This document shows, in pieces, positions 53,373 to 62,506 of a stretch of 64,000 bases of DNA (within the stretch, counting starts at the first letter, position 1; every line of letters begins with the position of its first letter). The DNA is taken from positions 1 through 64,000 of the forward strand of contig CAVTBM010000012.1 in NCBI GenBank assembly GCA_963732905.1, in the 5' to 3' direction. Both the position numbers and the translations under genes were made by a program. Source of the stretch: DASQZK01 sp963732905. Its GTDB lineage: Bacteria > Bacteroidota > Bacteroidia > Bacteroidales > GCA-2748055. The notes beneath the pieces are model-generated. The model saw only the letters and a list, made by a program, of their open reading frames with translations. It was not told the origin of the DNA and ran no database searches.

Positions 53373-54728
53373 ATGAACATTTCAAAAGATCAGGTAGACA
53401 ATCTCAATGCGGTACTGACTCTGAAGGTTGAAGAAGAGGACTACATACAGCGCGTCGAAAATGTGCTTAAAGATTACCGGAGAAAGGCAAATGTTCCGGG
53501 TTTCAGGCCTGGTAAGGTCCCCATGGGTATGATCAGGAAACTGTATTATAAGCCGGTTCTTGCAGATGAAATAAACAGGCTCGTGGGTGAAAACCTGATG
53601 AAATATATCCAGGATGAAAAACTTCAGATCCTCGGTGAACCCATGCCTCATGAAGGTGATGATGACTCCCGGATCGATTTTGAGAAAGATGTCACCTTTG
53701 AATTTAAATTTGATCTTGGTCTGGCCCCTGAATTTGATGTTGAAATTAACGATCAGGTCAGCTTACCCTGGTACATAATAGATATCGATGATAAGATGGT
53801 GGATGAATCCGTCGACAACCTGGCCAAACGACATGGCGAATTTGTTCCTGTTGATGAAATTACCGGAGACCAGCTCCTGAAGGGAAATATTTACCAACTT
53901 GATGAAACCGGAGAACATTCCGGGGAAGGTATCACGGCTGAGGAGGTGAGCATGTCACTCGATATGATGAAAGATGAGGATCAGAAAGCTCTTTTCATTG
54001 GGAAAAAGAAGGATAATAAGGTGATTTTCGAGGTAAGCAAAGCATACCCCAATGAGACAGAACTTAGTTCTTTGCTCAAAATCGACAGGGAAACTGCCAA
54101 AACTTTATCCGGAAATTTTGAATTTGTTATCACAGAAGTTCTTAAATTTGAAAAACATGAAGTAAACCAGGAATTGTTCGATCATGTTTACGGTGAAGGA
54201 AATGTTACATCAGACGAGGATTTCAGGAATAAGCTGACGGAGGAACTGAAGGCAAATTACGAGAGGGAGTCCAATTATAAATTTGGACTGGATGTCAGGG
54301 AGCATTTCGTAAAAGAAGTAAAACCCGATCTGCCGGCAGATTTTCTTAAAAGATGGTTGGCCGAATCCAATGAAAGCCTGACAAAAGAAAAGATAGACGA
54401 TGAATTTGGCAGTTATGAGGAAGAATTCCGCTGGCAGCTGATCAAAAGCAAGATTACAAGGAAATATGAGATCAGTGTCAGTGATGAAGAACTCTTTGAA
54501 TATTCGTTAATCCTGGCCAGGAACCAGTTTTATCAATATGGCCTCTACAATGTTCCCGATGAACATATCGAATCATATGCACGGGAACAGATCAGCAAGC
54601 CGGAAGAAGCACGCAGGCTGCGTGAACAGAAGTATGACGATAAAGTGGTTCAGTTCGTGAAGGAAACCGTTAAGCTTGATGAAAAGCATATTTCGGTTGA
54701 GGACTTCCGGAAACTATTCGAAAATTAA
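53373..54728 (+). CDS. tig: Trigger factor
   Basis: 451 residues. The N-terminal ribosome-docking signature is present (VPGFRPGKVPMGMIRK, with the FRxGKxP motif at ~42-52). The middle PPIase region (~150-260) lacks the usual FxGxxFxGG/PGFE signature residues of FKBP-type catalytic domains. The C-terminal helical chaperone arms (~265-440) are long and charged. Trigger factor binds nascent chains at the ribosome exit. First gene of the tig-clpP-clpX operon; the promoter was not identified in the 36 bases after the tRNA terminator. Confidence 0.94.
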   Translation: MNISKDQVDNLNAVLTLKVEEEDYIQRVENVLKDYRRKANVPGFRPGKVPMGMIRKLYYKPVLADEINRLVGENLMKYIQDEKLQILGEPMPHEGDDDSRIDFEKDVTFEFKFDLGLAPEFDVEINDQVSLPWYIIDIDDKMVDESVDNLAKRHGEFVPVDEITGDQLLKGNIYQLDETGEHSGEGITAEEVSMSLDMMKDEDQKALFIGKKKDNKVIFEVSKAYPNETELSSLLKIDRETAKTLSGNFEFVITEVLKFEKHEVNQELFDHVYGEGNVTSDEDFRNKLTEELKANYERESNYKFGLDVREHFVKEVKPDLPADFLKRWLAESNESLTKEKIDDEFGSYEEEFRWQLIKSKITRKYEISVSDEELFEYSLILARNQFYQYGLYNVPDEHIESYAREQISKPEEARRLREQKYDDKVVQFVKETVKLDEKHISVEDFRKLFEN

Positions 54729-54754
54729 TTTGTTTATTGAAAAAATTCAATACT

Positions 54755-55438
54755 ATGAACAACGACGACTTTCGTAAATACGCGATTAAGCACCGAGGTA
54801 TCAGCTCCATGACCCTTGACAGTTTTACCTCAGTGTATGACGACAACTATATTTCTCCCACGATCATTGAAGAGCGTCAGCTTAACATTGCTACCATGGA
54901 CGTGTTCTCAAGGCTTATGATGGACAGGATCATTTTTCTTGGTACGCCTATCGATGATTATGTGGCTAATATCATTCAGGCTCAGCTTCTTTATCTTGAA
55001 TCTACTGATCCTGCAAAAGATATCCAGATCTATTTCAACACGCCCGGGGGAATGGTCCATGCCGGTCTGGGGATTTACGATACCATTCAATATATTACTT
55101 CCGACGTAGCAACCATATGTACAGGGATGGCTGCCTCGATGGGTGCCGTTCTGCTTTCTGCCGGAACTAAAGGAAAAAGATCGGCTCTGCCTCATTCAAG
55201 GGTTATGATCCATCAGCCCATGGGCGGTGCCCAGGGCCAGGCTTCAGATATCGAGATCACTGCCAGGGAAATTCTTAAAACCAAGAATGAACTCTATCAG
55301 ATCCTCGCCAAGCATACCGGTAAGACGCAGGCAACGGTTGAGAAAGATGCGGACCGTGATTTCTGGATGACGGCAGATGAAGCCAAGAAATACGGGATGA
55401 TTGATGAAATCCTTACCAGAAACTCTGGTAAAAAATAA
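54755..55438 (+). CDS. clpP: ATP-dependent Clp protease proteolytic subunit
   Basis: 227 residues from the ATG at 54755; a TTG at 54737 would add six residues but overlaps poor sequence. Catalytic triad Ser128 (TGMAASMGAVLL), His153 (VMIHQPMGGAQG) and Asp202 (DRDFWM). It forms the 14-subunit peptidase barrel with ClpX. Gap of about 26 bases after tig and 8 to clpX. The N-terminal extension of ~30 residues before the ClpP core is typical of a propeptide. Confidence 0.96.
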   Translation: MNNDDFRKYAIKHRGISSMTLDSFTSVYDDNYISPTIIEERQLNIATMDVFSRLMMDRIIFLGTPIDDYVANIIQAQLLYLESTDPAKDIQIYFNTPGGMVHAGLGIYDTIQYITSDVATICTGMAASMGAVLLSAGTKGKRSALPHSRVMIHQPMGGAQGQASDIEITAREILKTKNELYQILAKHTGKTQATVEKDADRDFWMTADEAKKYGMIDEILTRNSGKK

Positions 55439-55446
55439 TTTTTATC

Positions 55447-56667
55447 ATGGACAGATGCTCATTTTGTGGAAGAGAGAAAAAGGATACCAATCTTTTAATT
55501 GCCGGTATCTCCGGTCATATATGTGACCGATGCATTGAACAGGCTTACAGCATTGTCCAGGAAGAAATTGGTAAGAAAGGCGAATTCGATGTCAACCAGA
55601 TCCAGCTGCTGAAGCCTGCAGAAATCAAACAATTCCTCGATTTGTATGTGATCGGCCAGGAAGAGGCCAAGAAGTATATCTCGGTTGCTGTATATAATCA
55701 TTATAAAAGGCTCATGCAGTCGAACGTCAGGGATGCTGACGAGGTCGAGATCGAAAAGTCAAACATTGTCCTTGTTGGTGAGACCGGTACCGGTAAAACC
55801 CTTCTTGCACGGACTATTGCCAAGCTTCTTCACGTGCCCTTTACCATTGTCGATGCTACCGTCTTAACGGAAGCAGGTTATGTGGGCGAAGATATCGAAA
55901 GTATTCTCACACGACTTCTCCAGGTAGCGGATTACAATATTGAAGCTGCTGAAAAAGGCATCGTCTTTATCGACGAGATCGATAAGATTGCGCGGAAAGG
56001 CGATAATCCTTCCATCACACGGGACGTTTCGGGAGAGGGTGTGCAACAGGGTCTTCTTAAATTACTGGAAGGCAGCATTGTCAATGTACCTCCCCAGGGT
56101 GGACGAAAACACCCCGATCAGAAAATGATCCCCGTAAATACCAAAAATATCCTGTTTATCTGCGGCGGTGCCTTCGACGGCATCGAAAAAAAGATCGCAG
56201 GAAGACTGAATACACAGGTCGTTGGATACAGAGCCAGCAAGGATTCATGGGAAATTGACCGGGAGAACCTTCTCCAGTATATCGCTCCTCAGGACCTGAA
56301 AGCATTCGGCCTAATCCCGGAAATTATCGGCCGGTTGCCCATACTTACCTACCTCGACCCACTTGACAGGGAGACTCTCCGGCGCATTTTAACCGAACCT
56401 AAAAATGCCATCATCAAGCAATACGAAAAATTGTTTGAGATGGACAATATCAAGCTGGACTGGGACGAAAAAGTTCTTGATTACATCGTAGAAAAGGCAA
56501 CTGAATTCAAGCTTGGTGCCCGTGGACTGCGTTCCATCTGTGAGGCGATCATGATCGATGCAATGTACGAATTGCCATCCAGAGACGAGAAGGAAATCAC
56601 CATCGGTTTGGGTTATGCCCGTGAAAAACTTGAGAAAGCAAATATTAAACGGTTAAAAGCCGCTTAA
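55447..56667 (+). CDS. clpX: ATP-dependent Clp protease ATP-binding subunit ClpX
   Basis: 406 residues. An N-terminal C4 zinc finger (Cys4, Cys7, Cys26, Cys29), the AAA+ Walker A (GETGTGKTLLART), Walker B (FIDEIDKIARK) and the pore loop GYVGED are intact, followed by a C-terminal small domain (GARGLRSICEAIMIDAMYELPS). It unfolds substrates and feeds them to ClpP. Last gene of the operon; a long terminator hairpin follows at 56684. Confidence 0.97.
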   Translation: MDRCSFCGREKKDTNLLIAGISGHICDRCIEQAYSIVQEEIGKKGEFDVNQIQLLKPAEIKQFLDLYVIGQEEAKKYISVAVYNHYKRLMQSNVRDADEVEIEKSNIVLVGETGTGKTLLARTIAKLLHVPFTIVDATVLTEAGYVGEDIESILTRLLQVADYNIEAAEKGIVFIDEIDKIARKGDNPSITRDVSGEGVQQGLLKLLEGSIVNVPPQGGRKHPDQKMIPVNTKNILFICGGAFDGIEKKIAGRLNTQVVGYRASKDSWEIDRENLLQYIAPQDLKAFGLIPEIIGRLPILTYLDPLDRETLRRILTEPKNAIIKQYEKLFEMDNIKLDWDEKVLDYIVEKATEFKLGARGLRSICEAIMIDAMYELPSRDEKEITIGLGYAREKLEKANIKRLKAA

Positions 56668-56683
56668 TCCTGCATAAAGTATC

Positions 56684-56752
56684 AATCTCCCTCCGGCTTC
56701 TTTCATTGCGCGGTCCTCCGGGCAGGTCATGGAAAGAAACCGGAGGGAGATT
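56684..56752 (+). terminator. Long intrinsic terminator hairpin after clpX
   Basis: AATCTCCCTCCGG (56684-56696) pairs perfectly with CCGGAGGGAGATT (56740-56752), and CTTCTTTC/GAAAGAA extends it with one mismatch to a stem of about 21 bp; a 26-29-base loop remains. TTGTTTTATT follows. It lies 16 bases after clpX. Confidence 0.85.
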
Positions 56753-56820
56753 GTTTTATTAGCCACCTGCCGAATCCGCAGCTTCTAAAACAGTCTCCCC
56801 CTTTTTCCTGATGCAATTTC

Positions 56821-57666
56821 TTATCTGTGCAGTCTGATGGTCTTTGTGACATCATTTACTGTCACCGTGGCAATACGGTCGCAGGTTCCATCACCATAAT
56901 CCAGAAGAGCGTCGGGATGGCTTTCAGAAACGAGCTTAACGCTGCCTGACAGGATCCACCGGCATTGCTGACTTACGTGAAGAGGATCTATGATGGTACG
57001 GGTGTAGGCCACACCTTTATGATTCACTCCGGTTGCTTCACCTGTAATAAGATACTCATCGTCCCATCTGTAGCGTGGAGTGTCTGACCCGGCAACCCAT
57101 TCCCTAACACGGTCGTAACTACGTGTCATCTCAGTTCCGTCAGGGGTAATCACTTTCCCGTCGGTAAGAACCACCGAAAAGGTAATGTTTCCGCTGTCAT
57201 TCCGGCCTTCGTTGGTTACCGTTCTGGTTCCCTCGATCTTATAATCGTCAACATAAAAATTATCAAAGGTTACGGAACGTGAATAGCCTTCGTTGGCATA
57301 TCGGCCGTTGACCACCACTACAATCTTTCCTTTCCTGGTCCTGCCGTCGGGTCCTGTACACCCTTCACCATAATCAATGGTTACTGTCCTGGGCCAGAAG
57401 GTCGAGTCATCAGGCTGTTCTACGGTGATGGTCTTGCAGGTTATTTCGGCTGCAGATTTGAGCTGACCGCCATAAATCGAGTTCTCCATAGATGACATCG
57501 CATCCTCGACTTCATTGTACACATCGTCAAACATCAGGCTGGCCAGTGCATCATCCTCTGCGGTGGTCAGATCGGGTGTGTTATCCGTTGTCTTGTCACA
57601 GGCAGTAAAGACCAATGCAAAAAGGAATAAGCCTGCCAGGGAAATGAGAAAATTTCGTGTGTTCAT
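56821..57666 (-). CDS. Lipoprotein of unknown function
   Basis: 281 residues with lipobox FALVFTAC (Cys23) and a Thr/Asp-rich linker. A helical segment (EDDALASLMFDDVYNEVEDAM) is followed by a beta-rich body with repeated TV/GT-type strands (KIVVVVNGRYANEGYSRSVTF, YKIEGTRTVTNEG) and paired cysteines (EGCTGPDGR, QQCRW, DGTCDR). I do not recognise the family. It is convergent with clpX and divergent from the EamA gene. Confidence 0.8.
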   Translation of the reverse strand: MNTRNFLISLAGLFLFALVFTACDKTTDNTPDLTTAEDDALASLMFDDVYNEVEDAMSSMENSIYGGQLKSAAEITCKTITVEQPDDSTFWPRTVTIDYGEGCTGPDGRTRKGKIVVVVNGRYANEGYSRSVTFDNFYVDDYKIEGTRTVTNEGRNDSGNITFSVVLTDGKVITPDGTEMTRSYDRVREWVAGSDTPRYRWDDEYLITGEATGVNHKGVAYTRTIIDPLHVSQQCRWILSGSVKLVSESHPDALLDYGDGTCDRIATVTVNDVTKTIRLHR

Positions 57667-57822
57667 ATTTTTAACTTTTTAAAGGGTTATGGATATTCAT
57701 TTTTTTATTCTTTGACGAAAGATCCGAAGAAAGGTTTAAGTGAGGTTTGCATTTTTCCGGGTCATCATCAAAAAATGGGAAACCGTTATTTCATCGTCGA
57801 AAGGAAATCCGTAGGCCGGCTG

Positions 57823-57852
57823 ATTGGCGGTTGATCAATTTCATTACCTTTG
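57823..57852 (+). promoter_or_regulatory. Promoter for the EamA gene
   Basis: ATTG (57823-57826), an 18-base spacer and TACCTTTG (57845-57852), a perfect TAnnTTTG match about 100 bases before the ATG at 57953. Confidence 0.45.
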
Positions 57853-57952
57853 CTGACCGGGGTTAACCGGGCAATTCAGAAGAGCAGACGGATACGGCTT
57901 TCAGATATCATGTTCCGCTTACCGGGATCATCAACGCCTAAGGATATTAAGG

Positions 57953-58876
57953 ATGAAAACATCGAAAACGGTTATTTATTTTAGTCTTGTCCTGACCATG
58001 TTGTTCTGGGGGATGACGTTTGTGTTTTATAAATTCGCATTTGAATCTTTCCGGCCGGTGACCGTCATATTCCTTCGTCTTATCATTTCCGTACCTTTCA
58101 TTGTGATTTCTGCCCTAATCCTCAAAAAGCCGGAGAAAGTAGATCGGCGCGACCTTCCATATATCCTTTTACTTTCTGCGTTTGAGCCTTTTATGTATTT
58201 TATGGGAGAAAGCTACGGACTCACGTATGTGTCTTCAACCATGGCTGCTGTCATTGTAGCCACTATCCCTCTGATAGTGCCTGTTGCAGCATTCCTGGTG
58301 TACCATGAAAGGCTGAGTCCCTTCAATATAGCCGGCCTGATGGTCTCTTTTCTCGGAGTCCTCACCGTGGTATTCTCCGGTGAGTTGCATTTCGGGGCTA
58401 CCATGAAAGGTGTGCTGCTCATGTTCGTGGCCGTTATTGCAGCTGTGGGGTATGCCATCCTGGTAAAAAAGCTCACCGGCAGGTATAACGGTTTTACCAT
58501 CACTGCCTGGCAGAACTTTTTTGGTATCCTGATGTTTTTACCCTTCTTTCTGATTTTTGATCTGGGGACCTTCAGGGTCACCGTCCCAACTCTGAAAGCC
58601 GTGCTTTCCCTTTTATACCTGGGCATATTCGGATCTTCCATCACCTTCATCCTGTTCACCCGGGGAGTCAGGGAGCTGGGGGCTTCAAAAGCCAACATCT
58701 TCACGAATCTGATACCCGTTTTTGCTGCTGTGGCTTCATTTTTTTTTCTGAAAGAGGAGATGCCTTCTCTGAAGATCATCGGTATTGTTCTCGTCCTTGC
58801 CGGACTTATTATGTCGCAGGTGAAGTCAGTCAAACTCCGTAAAGGACAAACTCCACCAACCATTCAGTTTCCGTAA
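57953..58876 (+). CDS. EamA/DMT-family transporter
   Basis: 307 residues with ten hydrophobic segments in two EamA repeats (LTMLFWGMTFVFYKFAFESF; second repeat near FGSSITFILFTRGVRELGASK). Substrate unknown; relatives export amino acids or metabolites. The first gene of a plus-strand series with YkgJ-type, glycosyltransferase and porQ genes downstream, 12 bases before the next start, but no functional link is evident. Confidence 0.88.
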   Translation: MKTSKTVIYFSLVLTMLFWGMTFVFYKFAFESFRPVTVIFLRLIISVPFIVISALILKKPEKVDRRDLPYILLLSAFEPFMYFMGESYGLTYVSSTMAAVIVATIPLIVPVAAFLVYHERLSPFNIAGLMVSFLGVLTVVFSGELHFGATMKGVLLMFVAVIAAVGYAILVKKLTGRYNGFTITAWQNFFGILMFLPFFLIFDLGTFRVTVPTLKAVLSLLYLGIFGSSITFILFTRGVRELGASKANIFTNLIPVFAAVASFFFLKEEMPSLKIIGIVLVLAGLIMSQVKSVKLRKGQTPPTIQFP

Positions 58877-58888
58877 TACACCAAAGGC

Positions 58889-59377
58889 ATGACTGAGCAA
58901 AATGACCTGAAAAAGAGAGCCGACGGCCGAAGGAAACAGAACCGGGATCTATTCCGGATGTTGAAAAAAAAGAAACCGCCTGACCTGGATAAAACGGTCA
59001 GAGAAATACATGAGGATGTATTCACCAGAGTGGATTGCCTGGAATGTGCCAATTGCTGTAAATCCATCAGCCCGATGCTGAACGACAGGGATATTCAGAG
59101 AGTGTCATCCGCCTTAAGGATGAGACCCTCGGAATTTACGGAGAAATATCTCCGGGTGGATGAGGATGGGGATTATGTGTTCAGGGATACTCCCTGCCCT
59201 TTTCTCATGCAGGACAATTATTGCATGGTCTACGAAAATCGTCCCAAAGCCTGCAGAGAATATCCGCATACCGACAGGAGCCGGTTCATACAGATTCTTG
59301 ATCTGACGCTTAAAAATACCGAGATTTGCCCGGCAGCATTTGAGGTGGTTGGGCTTCTTGGAGAACATTATAAATAA
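58889..59377 (+). CDS. YkgJ-family cysteine-cluster protein
   Basis: 162 residues, cytosolic. The family metal-binding cysteines are present: C50-x2-C53-x2-C56-C57 (DCLECANCCKSI), C103 (TPCPFL), C112 and C122 (YENRPKACREYP), with another near CPAAF. YkgJ/Fe-S zinc or iron-sulfur cluster proteins have no well-established function. 12 bases after the EamA gene and 24 before the glycosyltransferase gene. Confidence 0.9.
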   Translation: MTEQNDLKKRADGRRKQNRDLFRMLKKKKPPDLDKTVREIHEDVFTRVDCLECANCCKSISPMLNDRDIQRVSSALRMRPSEFTEKYLRVDEDGDYVFRDTPCPFLMQDNYCMVYENRPKACREYPHTDRSRFIQILDLTLKNTEICPAAFEVVGLLGEHYK

Positions 59378-59401
59378 AGTTGCCACAGTTAACCAGAAAA
59401 T

Positions 59402-60466
59402 ATGACATATCTCTTCATCGTTCAGGGAGAAGGCAGAGGCCATATGACTCAATCGGTGACTCTGGCGGAAATGCTTGAGGAAAAGGGCCACCGCATAGAG
59501 GCGGTTTACCTCGGTGTCAGCCCGCAGCGTAAAGTTCCCGGGTTTTACAGTGAGCATTTTGGTGACAGGCTCAGTACTTTCCGAAGTCCCAATTTTATCA
59601 GGTCAACTGATAAAAAGGGTATCCGGGTTTCCTTATCCATTTTGTATAATCTTTTGTACGGGCCTTTATACCTCATGTCCATCTTCAGACTTGCCGGGAC
59701 TATCCGAAGGTCTAAGGCTTCGACCGTGGTCAACTTCTATGACATGATCGGTGGCCTTGCGCATCTGGTGTCTTTCAGCCATAAAAAGATGGTCATTGTT
59801 TCCCATCATCTCTTTTTTGAACGACCGGAATATACCTGGCCACCAGGACACCGGCTGATGCGGTCGTTTCTGCGTCTTCATACTTTTCTGGCTTCACTGA
59901 GTGCCGGGACGAAGATCGCCCTTTCCTTTTCTCCTGTGGAAACGGCAGCCGGAGACCGTATCAGGGTTGCACCCCCGCTCATACGGCAGACGGTAAGACT
60001 GCTAACTCCGGAACAAGGCGATTACATTCTGGTTTACCTGCTGAACGGGGGCTTCCTTGCTGATCTGCTCCGACTGGCATCATGTCACTCCTCGATAGGA
60101 TTTCATATTTATACAGATGACGACGATCATGTTGAGGTTACCCTGCCGAATATAACCCTGTCGGGACTAGGTGGCGATGACTTTCTCAGGGATATGGCAG
60201 GGTGCCGGGCCGTGATTTGCACCGCAGGTTTCGAGACCGTTTGTGAATCGGCCTTTCTTGGAAAACCGGTGATGATCATACCTTCGAGAAATCATTTTGA
60301 ACAACTTTGTAATGCTGAGGATGCCAGGAGATCCGGTGTGGCCTTTAAGCTCACCGAGCTGGATGATTCGCTGCCATTTTTCGAACCGGATAAAAATTCA
60401 CTTTATCATTTTAAACGCTGGTGTGAGTTGTCCCGGGAAATTTTTGCCGGAATTGTGACGGGTTGA
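59402..60466 (+). CDS. MurG-like GT-B glycosyltransferase
   Basis: 354 residues. The N-terminal QGEGRGHMTQSVTLAEML loop and C-terminal CRAVICTAGFETVCESAFLGKPVMIIPSRNHFEQLCNA segment match the UDP-sugar (GT28/MurG-like) fold, with the donor-binding GxxE type helix. A short internal insertion near residues 60-90 is hydrophobic and may attach it to the membrane. It is not MurG itself: the substrates are unknown and no cell-wall genes are adjacent. Upstream of porQ by 64 bases. Confidence 0.82.
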   Translation: MTYLFIVQGEGRGHMTQSVTLAEMLEEKGHRIEAVYLGVSPQRKVPGFYSEHFGDRLSTFRSPNFIRSTDKKGIRVSLSILYNLLYGPLYLMSIFRLAGTIRRSKASTVVNFYDMIGGLAHLVSFSHKKMVIVSHHLFFERPEYTWPPGHRLMRSFLRLHTFLASLSAGTKIALSFSPVETAAGDRIRVAPPLIRQTVRLLTPEQGDYILVYLLNGGFLADLLRLASCHSSIGFHIYTDDDDHVEVTLPNITLSGLGGDDFLRDMAGCRAVICTAGFETVCESAFLGKPVMIIPSRNHFEQLCNAEDARRSGVAFKLTELDDSLPFFEPDKNSLYHFKRWCELSREIFAGIVTG

Positions 60467-60470
60467 ATTA

Positions 60471-60478
60471 TACTTTTG
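60471..60478 (+). promoter_or_regulatory. Promoter -7 element of porQ
   Basis: TACTTTTG, a perfect TAnnTTTG match 52 bases before the porQ start. The best TTTG upstream (60443-60446) is 24 bases away, longer than usual, so only the -7 element is called. Confidence 0.35.
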
Positions 60479-60530
60479 TACACTAAGAAGATTTTTTATA
60501 CGTTTAAGCTTTTAAACGACCCTATCTTTC

Positions 60531-61595
60531 ATGAAAAGGAAAACGCTGGCCCTGCTGTTCATCCTCACTGTGTATATGTCAGGGTATTCTCAGATCGGAG
60601 GTACCTATACCTACGCTTTCCTTAATCAGACCAATTCTGCCAGGGTGGCTGCACTTGGTGGTAAATCCGTAGCCATTCCGGATCCTGACCTTAACCTGCC
60701 GTTTCACAATCCGTCGCTGTTATCCACTGAGATGAGCAACCAGCTTGTACTGAATTATGTTGGATATTTCGCCGATATCAAATACGGATACGCTTCATAT
60801 GCCCGCAGTTATAAAAATTTGGGAAATTTTGCTGCCGGCATTCACTATATCAGTTACGGTGATTTCCCTTATGCTGATGAGAGTGGCGTACGGAACGGCC
60901 AGACCTTCACTGCCTCCGAGTATTCCCTGAATCTTATTTATTCTCGGTCCATAAACTCGTTTCTGACAGTTGGCATCAACGTCAAACCAATTTACAGCGA
61001 GCTTGAAAGTTATCATTCATTGGGCATTGCCGCTGATATTGGCGTTACCTGGTATAATCCGGAAAAACTTTTTACGGCTGCACTGGTATTGCGCAACATA
61101 GGGACACAGATTACCACCTATTACGGGAATGCCGGAAGAGAGCATATACCTTTCGAGATCCAGGCCGGGCTTTCTCAAAAACTCGCACACGCTCCGTTTC
61201 GGTTTTCTGTGCTGTTCCAGCAGATGCAGGTGTGGAATATGGCTTATCAGAGCATACTCGACAATTCTGTGACCTATGATCCGTTGATGGTAAATGCATC
61301 CTCCAAAAACAAAGTGGAAAAATTTGGGGATAATCTGATGCGTCATACTATCTTCGGACTGGAATTTATCCCCGGCAAGAATTTTTACGTTGACTTAGGC
61401 TACAATTACCAGCGGCGGCAGGAAATGAAAATTGCTCCACGCGTTGGAATGGTTGGCTTCTCCTGGGGATTTGGCATCAAGATCTCGAAATTTCATTTCA
61501 GCTACGGAAGGGCAACCTACCACCTTGCCGGAGGTTCAAATCATTTTTCACTTAGTACAAACCTTTCCGATTTCTACCATAAAAAACAGGAGTGA
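60531..61595 (+). CDS. porQ: Type IX secretion system protein PorQ
   Basis: 354 residues. A signal peptide ending near SGYSQ is followed by the PorQ-type body (TYTYAFLNQTNSARVAALGGK, HNPSLLS...NQLVLNYVGYFADIKYG) of outer-membrane beta-strands. PorQ is an outer-membrane component associated with the PorU/PorV/PorZ attachment complex of type IX secretion in Bacteroidota. The rest of the secretion system is not in this window. The gene is followed 197 bases later by cmk, an order that I recall from other Bacteroidota but could not check. Confidence 0.88.
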   Translation: MKRKTLALLFILTVYMSGYSQIGGTYTYAFLNQTNSARVAALGGKSVAIPDPDLNLPFHNPSLLSTEMSNQLVLNYVGYFADIKYGYASYARSYKNLGNFAAGIHYISYGDFPYADESGVRNGQTFTASEYSLNLIYSRSINSFLTVGINVKPIYSELESYHSLGIAADIGVTWYNPEKLFTAALVLRNIGTQITTYYGNAGREHIPFEIQAGLSQKLAHAPFRFSVLFQQMQVWNMAYQSILDNSVTYDPLMVNASSKNKVEKFGDNLMRHTIFGLEFIPGKNFYVDLGYNYQRRQEMKIAPRVGMVGFSWGFGIKISKFHFSYGRATYHLAGGSNHFSLSTNLSDFYHKKQE

Positions 61596-61636
61596 CCCCA
61601 TAAATTCATGTCCCGTACTGATCAATCATTCATATC

Positions 61637-61669
61637 CTTGCCACGGACAGTATAATTTTAGTAATTTTG
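61637..61669 (+). promoter_or_regulatory. Promoter for cmk-ispH
   Basis: CTTG (61637-61640), a 21-base spacer and TAATTTTG (61662-61669), a perfect TAnnTTTG match about 120 bases before the cmk start. Confidence 0.45.
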
Positions 61670-61792
61670 CCTGTATTAGCTGTCAACCCTATTTGCTCCC
61701 GGCGGTCCGGCAGTCAATAACCTCCTTTAACCGAAGCAGGGTGCAGGATGTAAACAAAATTGGTCTGCATCGTTTTTCAAAATGTCTCATTC

Positions 61793-62506
61793 ATGGTAAA
61801 ACAGGACATACCTAAACTGACCATTGCCGTTGACGGATATTCTTCATGTGGCAAAAGCACTTTTGCTAAGCGAATTGCCGAAGAGCTCGGCTATATTTAT
61901 ATTGACAGCGGTGCTATGTACAGGGCAGTAACATTATATTGCCTTGAACAGGGTCTGATACGGAATGGGAAAGTTGATGAGACCGGGCTGGTGAGTGTTC
62001 TCGGCAAGGTTGATATTGATTTTACCGCGGACAATACACAGGGCCGGTACCTGGTTCGTTTGAACGGACGGATCGTCGAAGAAGAGATCCGTAGCATGAA
62101 GGTTTCGGATCTGGTAAGTCCCGTTAGTAAGATAGGTGAAGTAAGAGCCAAATTGGTTGGATTACAGAGGTCTATCCAGGGTGAAAACGGTGTCGTCATG
62201 GATGGACGTGATATCGGTACAGTAGTTTTTCCTGATGCTGACATAAAGATTTTCATGACGGCGGATCCTCATATACGGGCAGAACGACGGTACCTGGAAC
62301 TGAAGGAAAAAGGTGTACCGGCAAGTCTGGAAAAGGTTGAGCAAAATATCCGTGAAAGGGATGATATCGACGAAAACCGGTTGATAAGTCCGCTGAAAAA
62401 GGCCGCCGATGCATTGGTGCTCGACAACAGCCATATGAATGTAGAGGAACAGATGGAGTGGTTCAGGAACCTGTTAAAAATTCATGGGAGTGGAAATACG
62501 GATTGA
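61793..62506 (+). CDS. cmk: Cytidylate kinase
   Basis: 237 residues from the ATG at 61793 (the frame is open 11 codons further upstream from a TTG). The P-loop is GYSSCGKST (Gly15-Ser22, Lys21); YIDSGAMYRAVTL, DGRDIGTVVFPDADIKIF and RAERRYLELKEKG are typical. It phosphorylates CMP and dCMP. The start of ispH overlaps the end of this gene by 23 bases (62484-62506). Confidence 0.95.
   Translation: MVKQDIPKLTIAVDGYSSCGKSTFAKRIAEELGYIYIDSGAMYRAVTLYCLEQGLIRNGKVDETGLVSVLGKVDIDFTADNTQGRYLVRLNGRIVEEEIRSMKVSDLVSPVSKIGEVRAKLVGLQRSIQGENGVVMDGRDIGTVVFPDADIKIFMTADPHIRAERRYLELKEKGVPASLEKVEQNIRERDDIDENRLISPLKKAADALVLDNSHMNVEEQMEWFRNLLKIHGSGNTD

Noticed and set aside
60531..61595. Type IX secretion cargo proteins in this window
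   Set aside because: porQ is present, but the secreted proteins here do not show a convincing C-terminal sorting domain.
61432..61815. 127-residue plus-strand frame across the end of porQ and the cmk leader
   Set aside because: It lies out of frame with porQ, has no motif and contains the cmk promoter; shadow frame.
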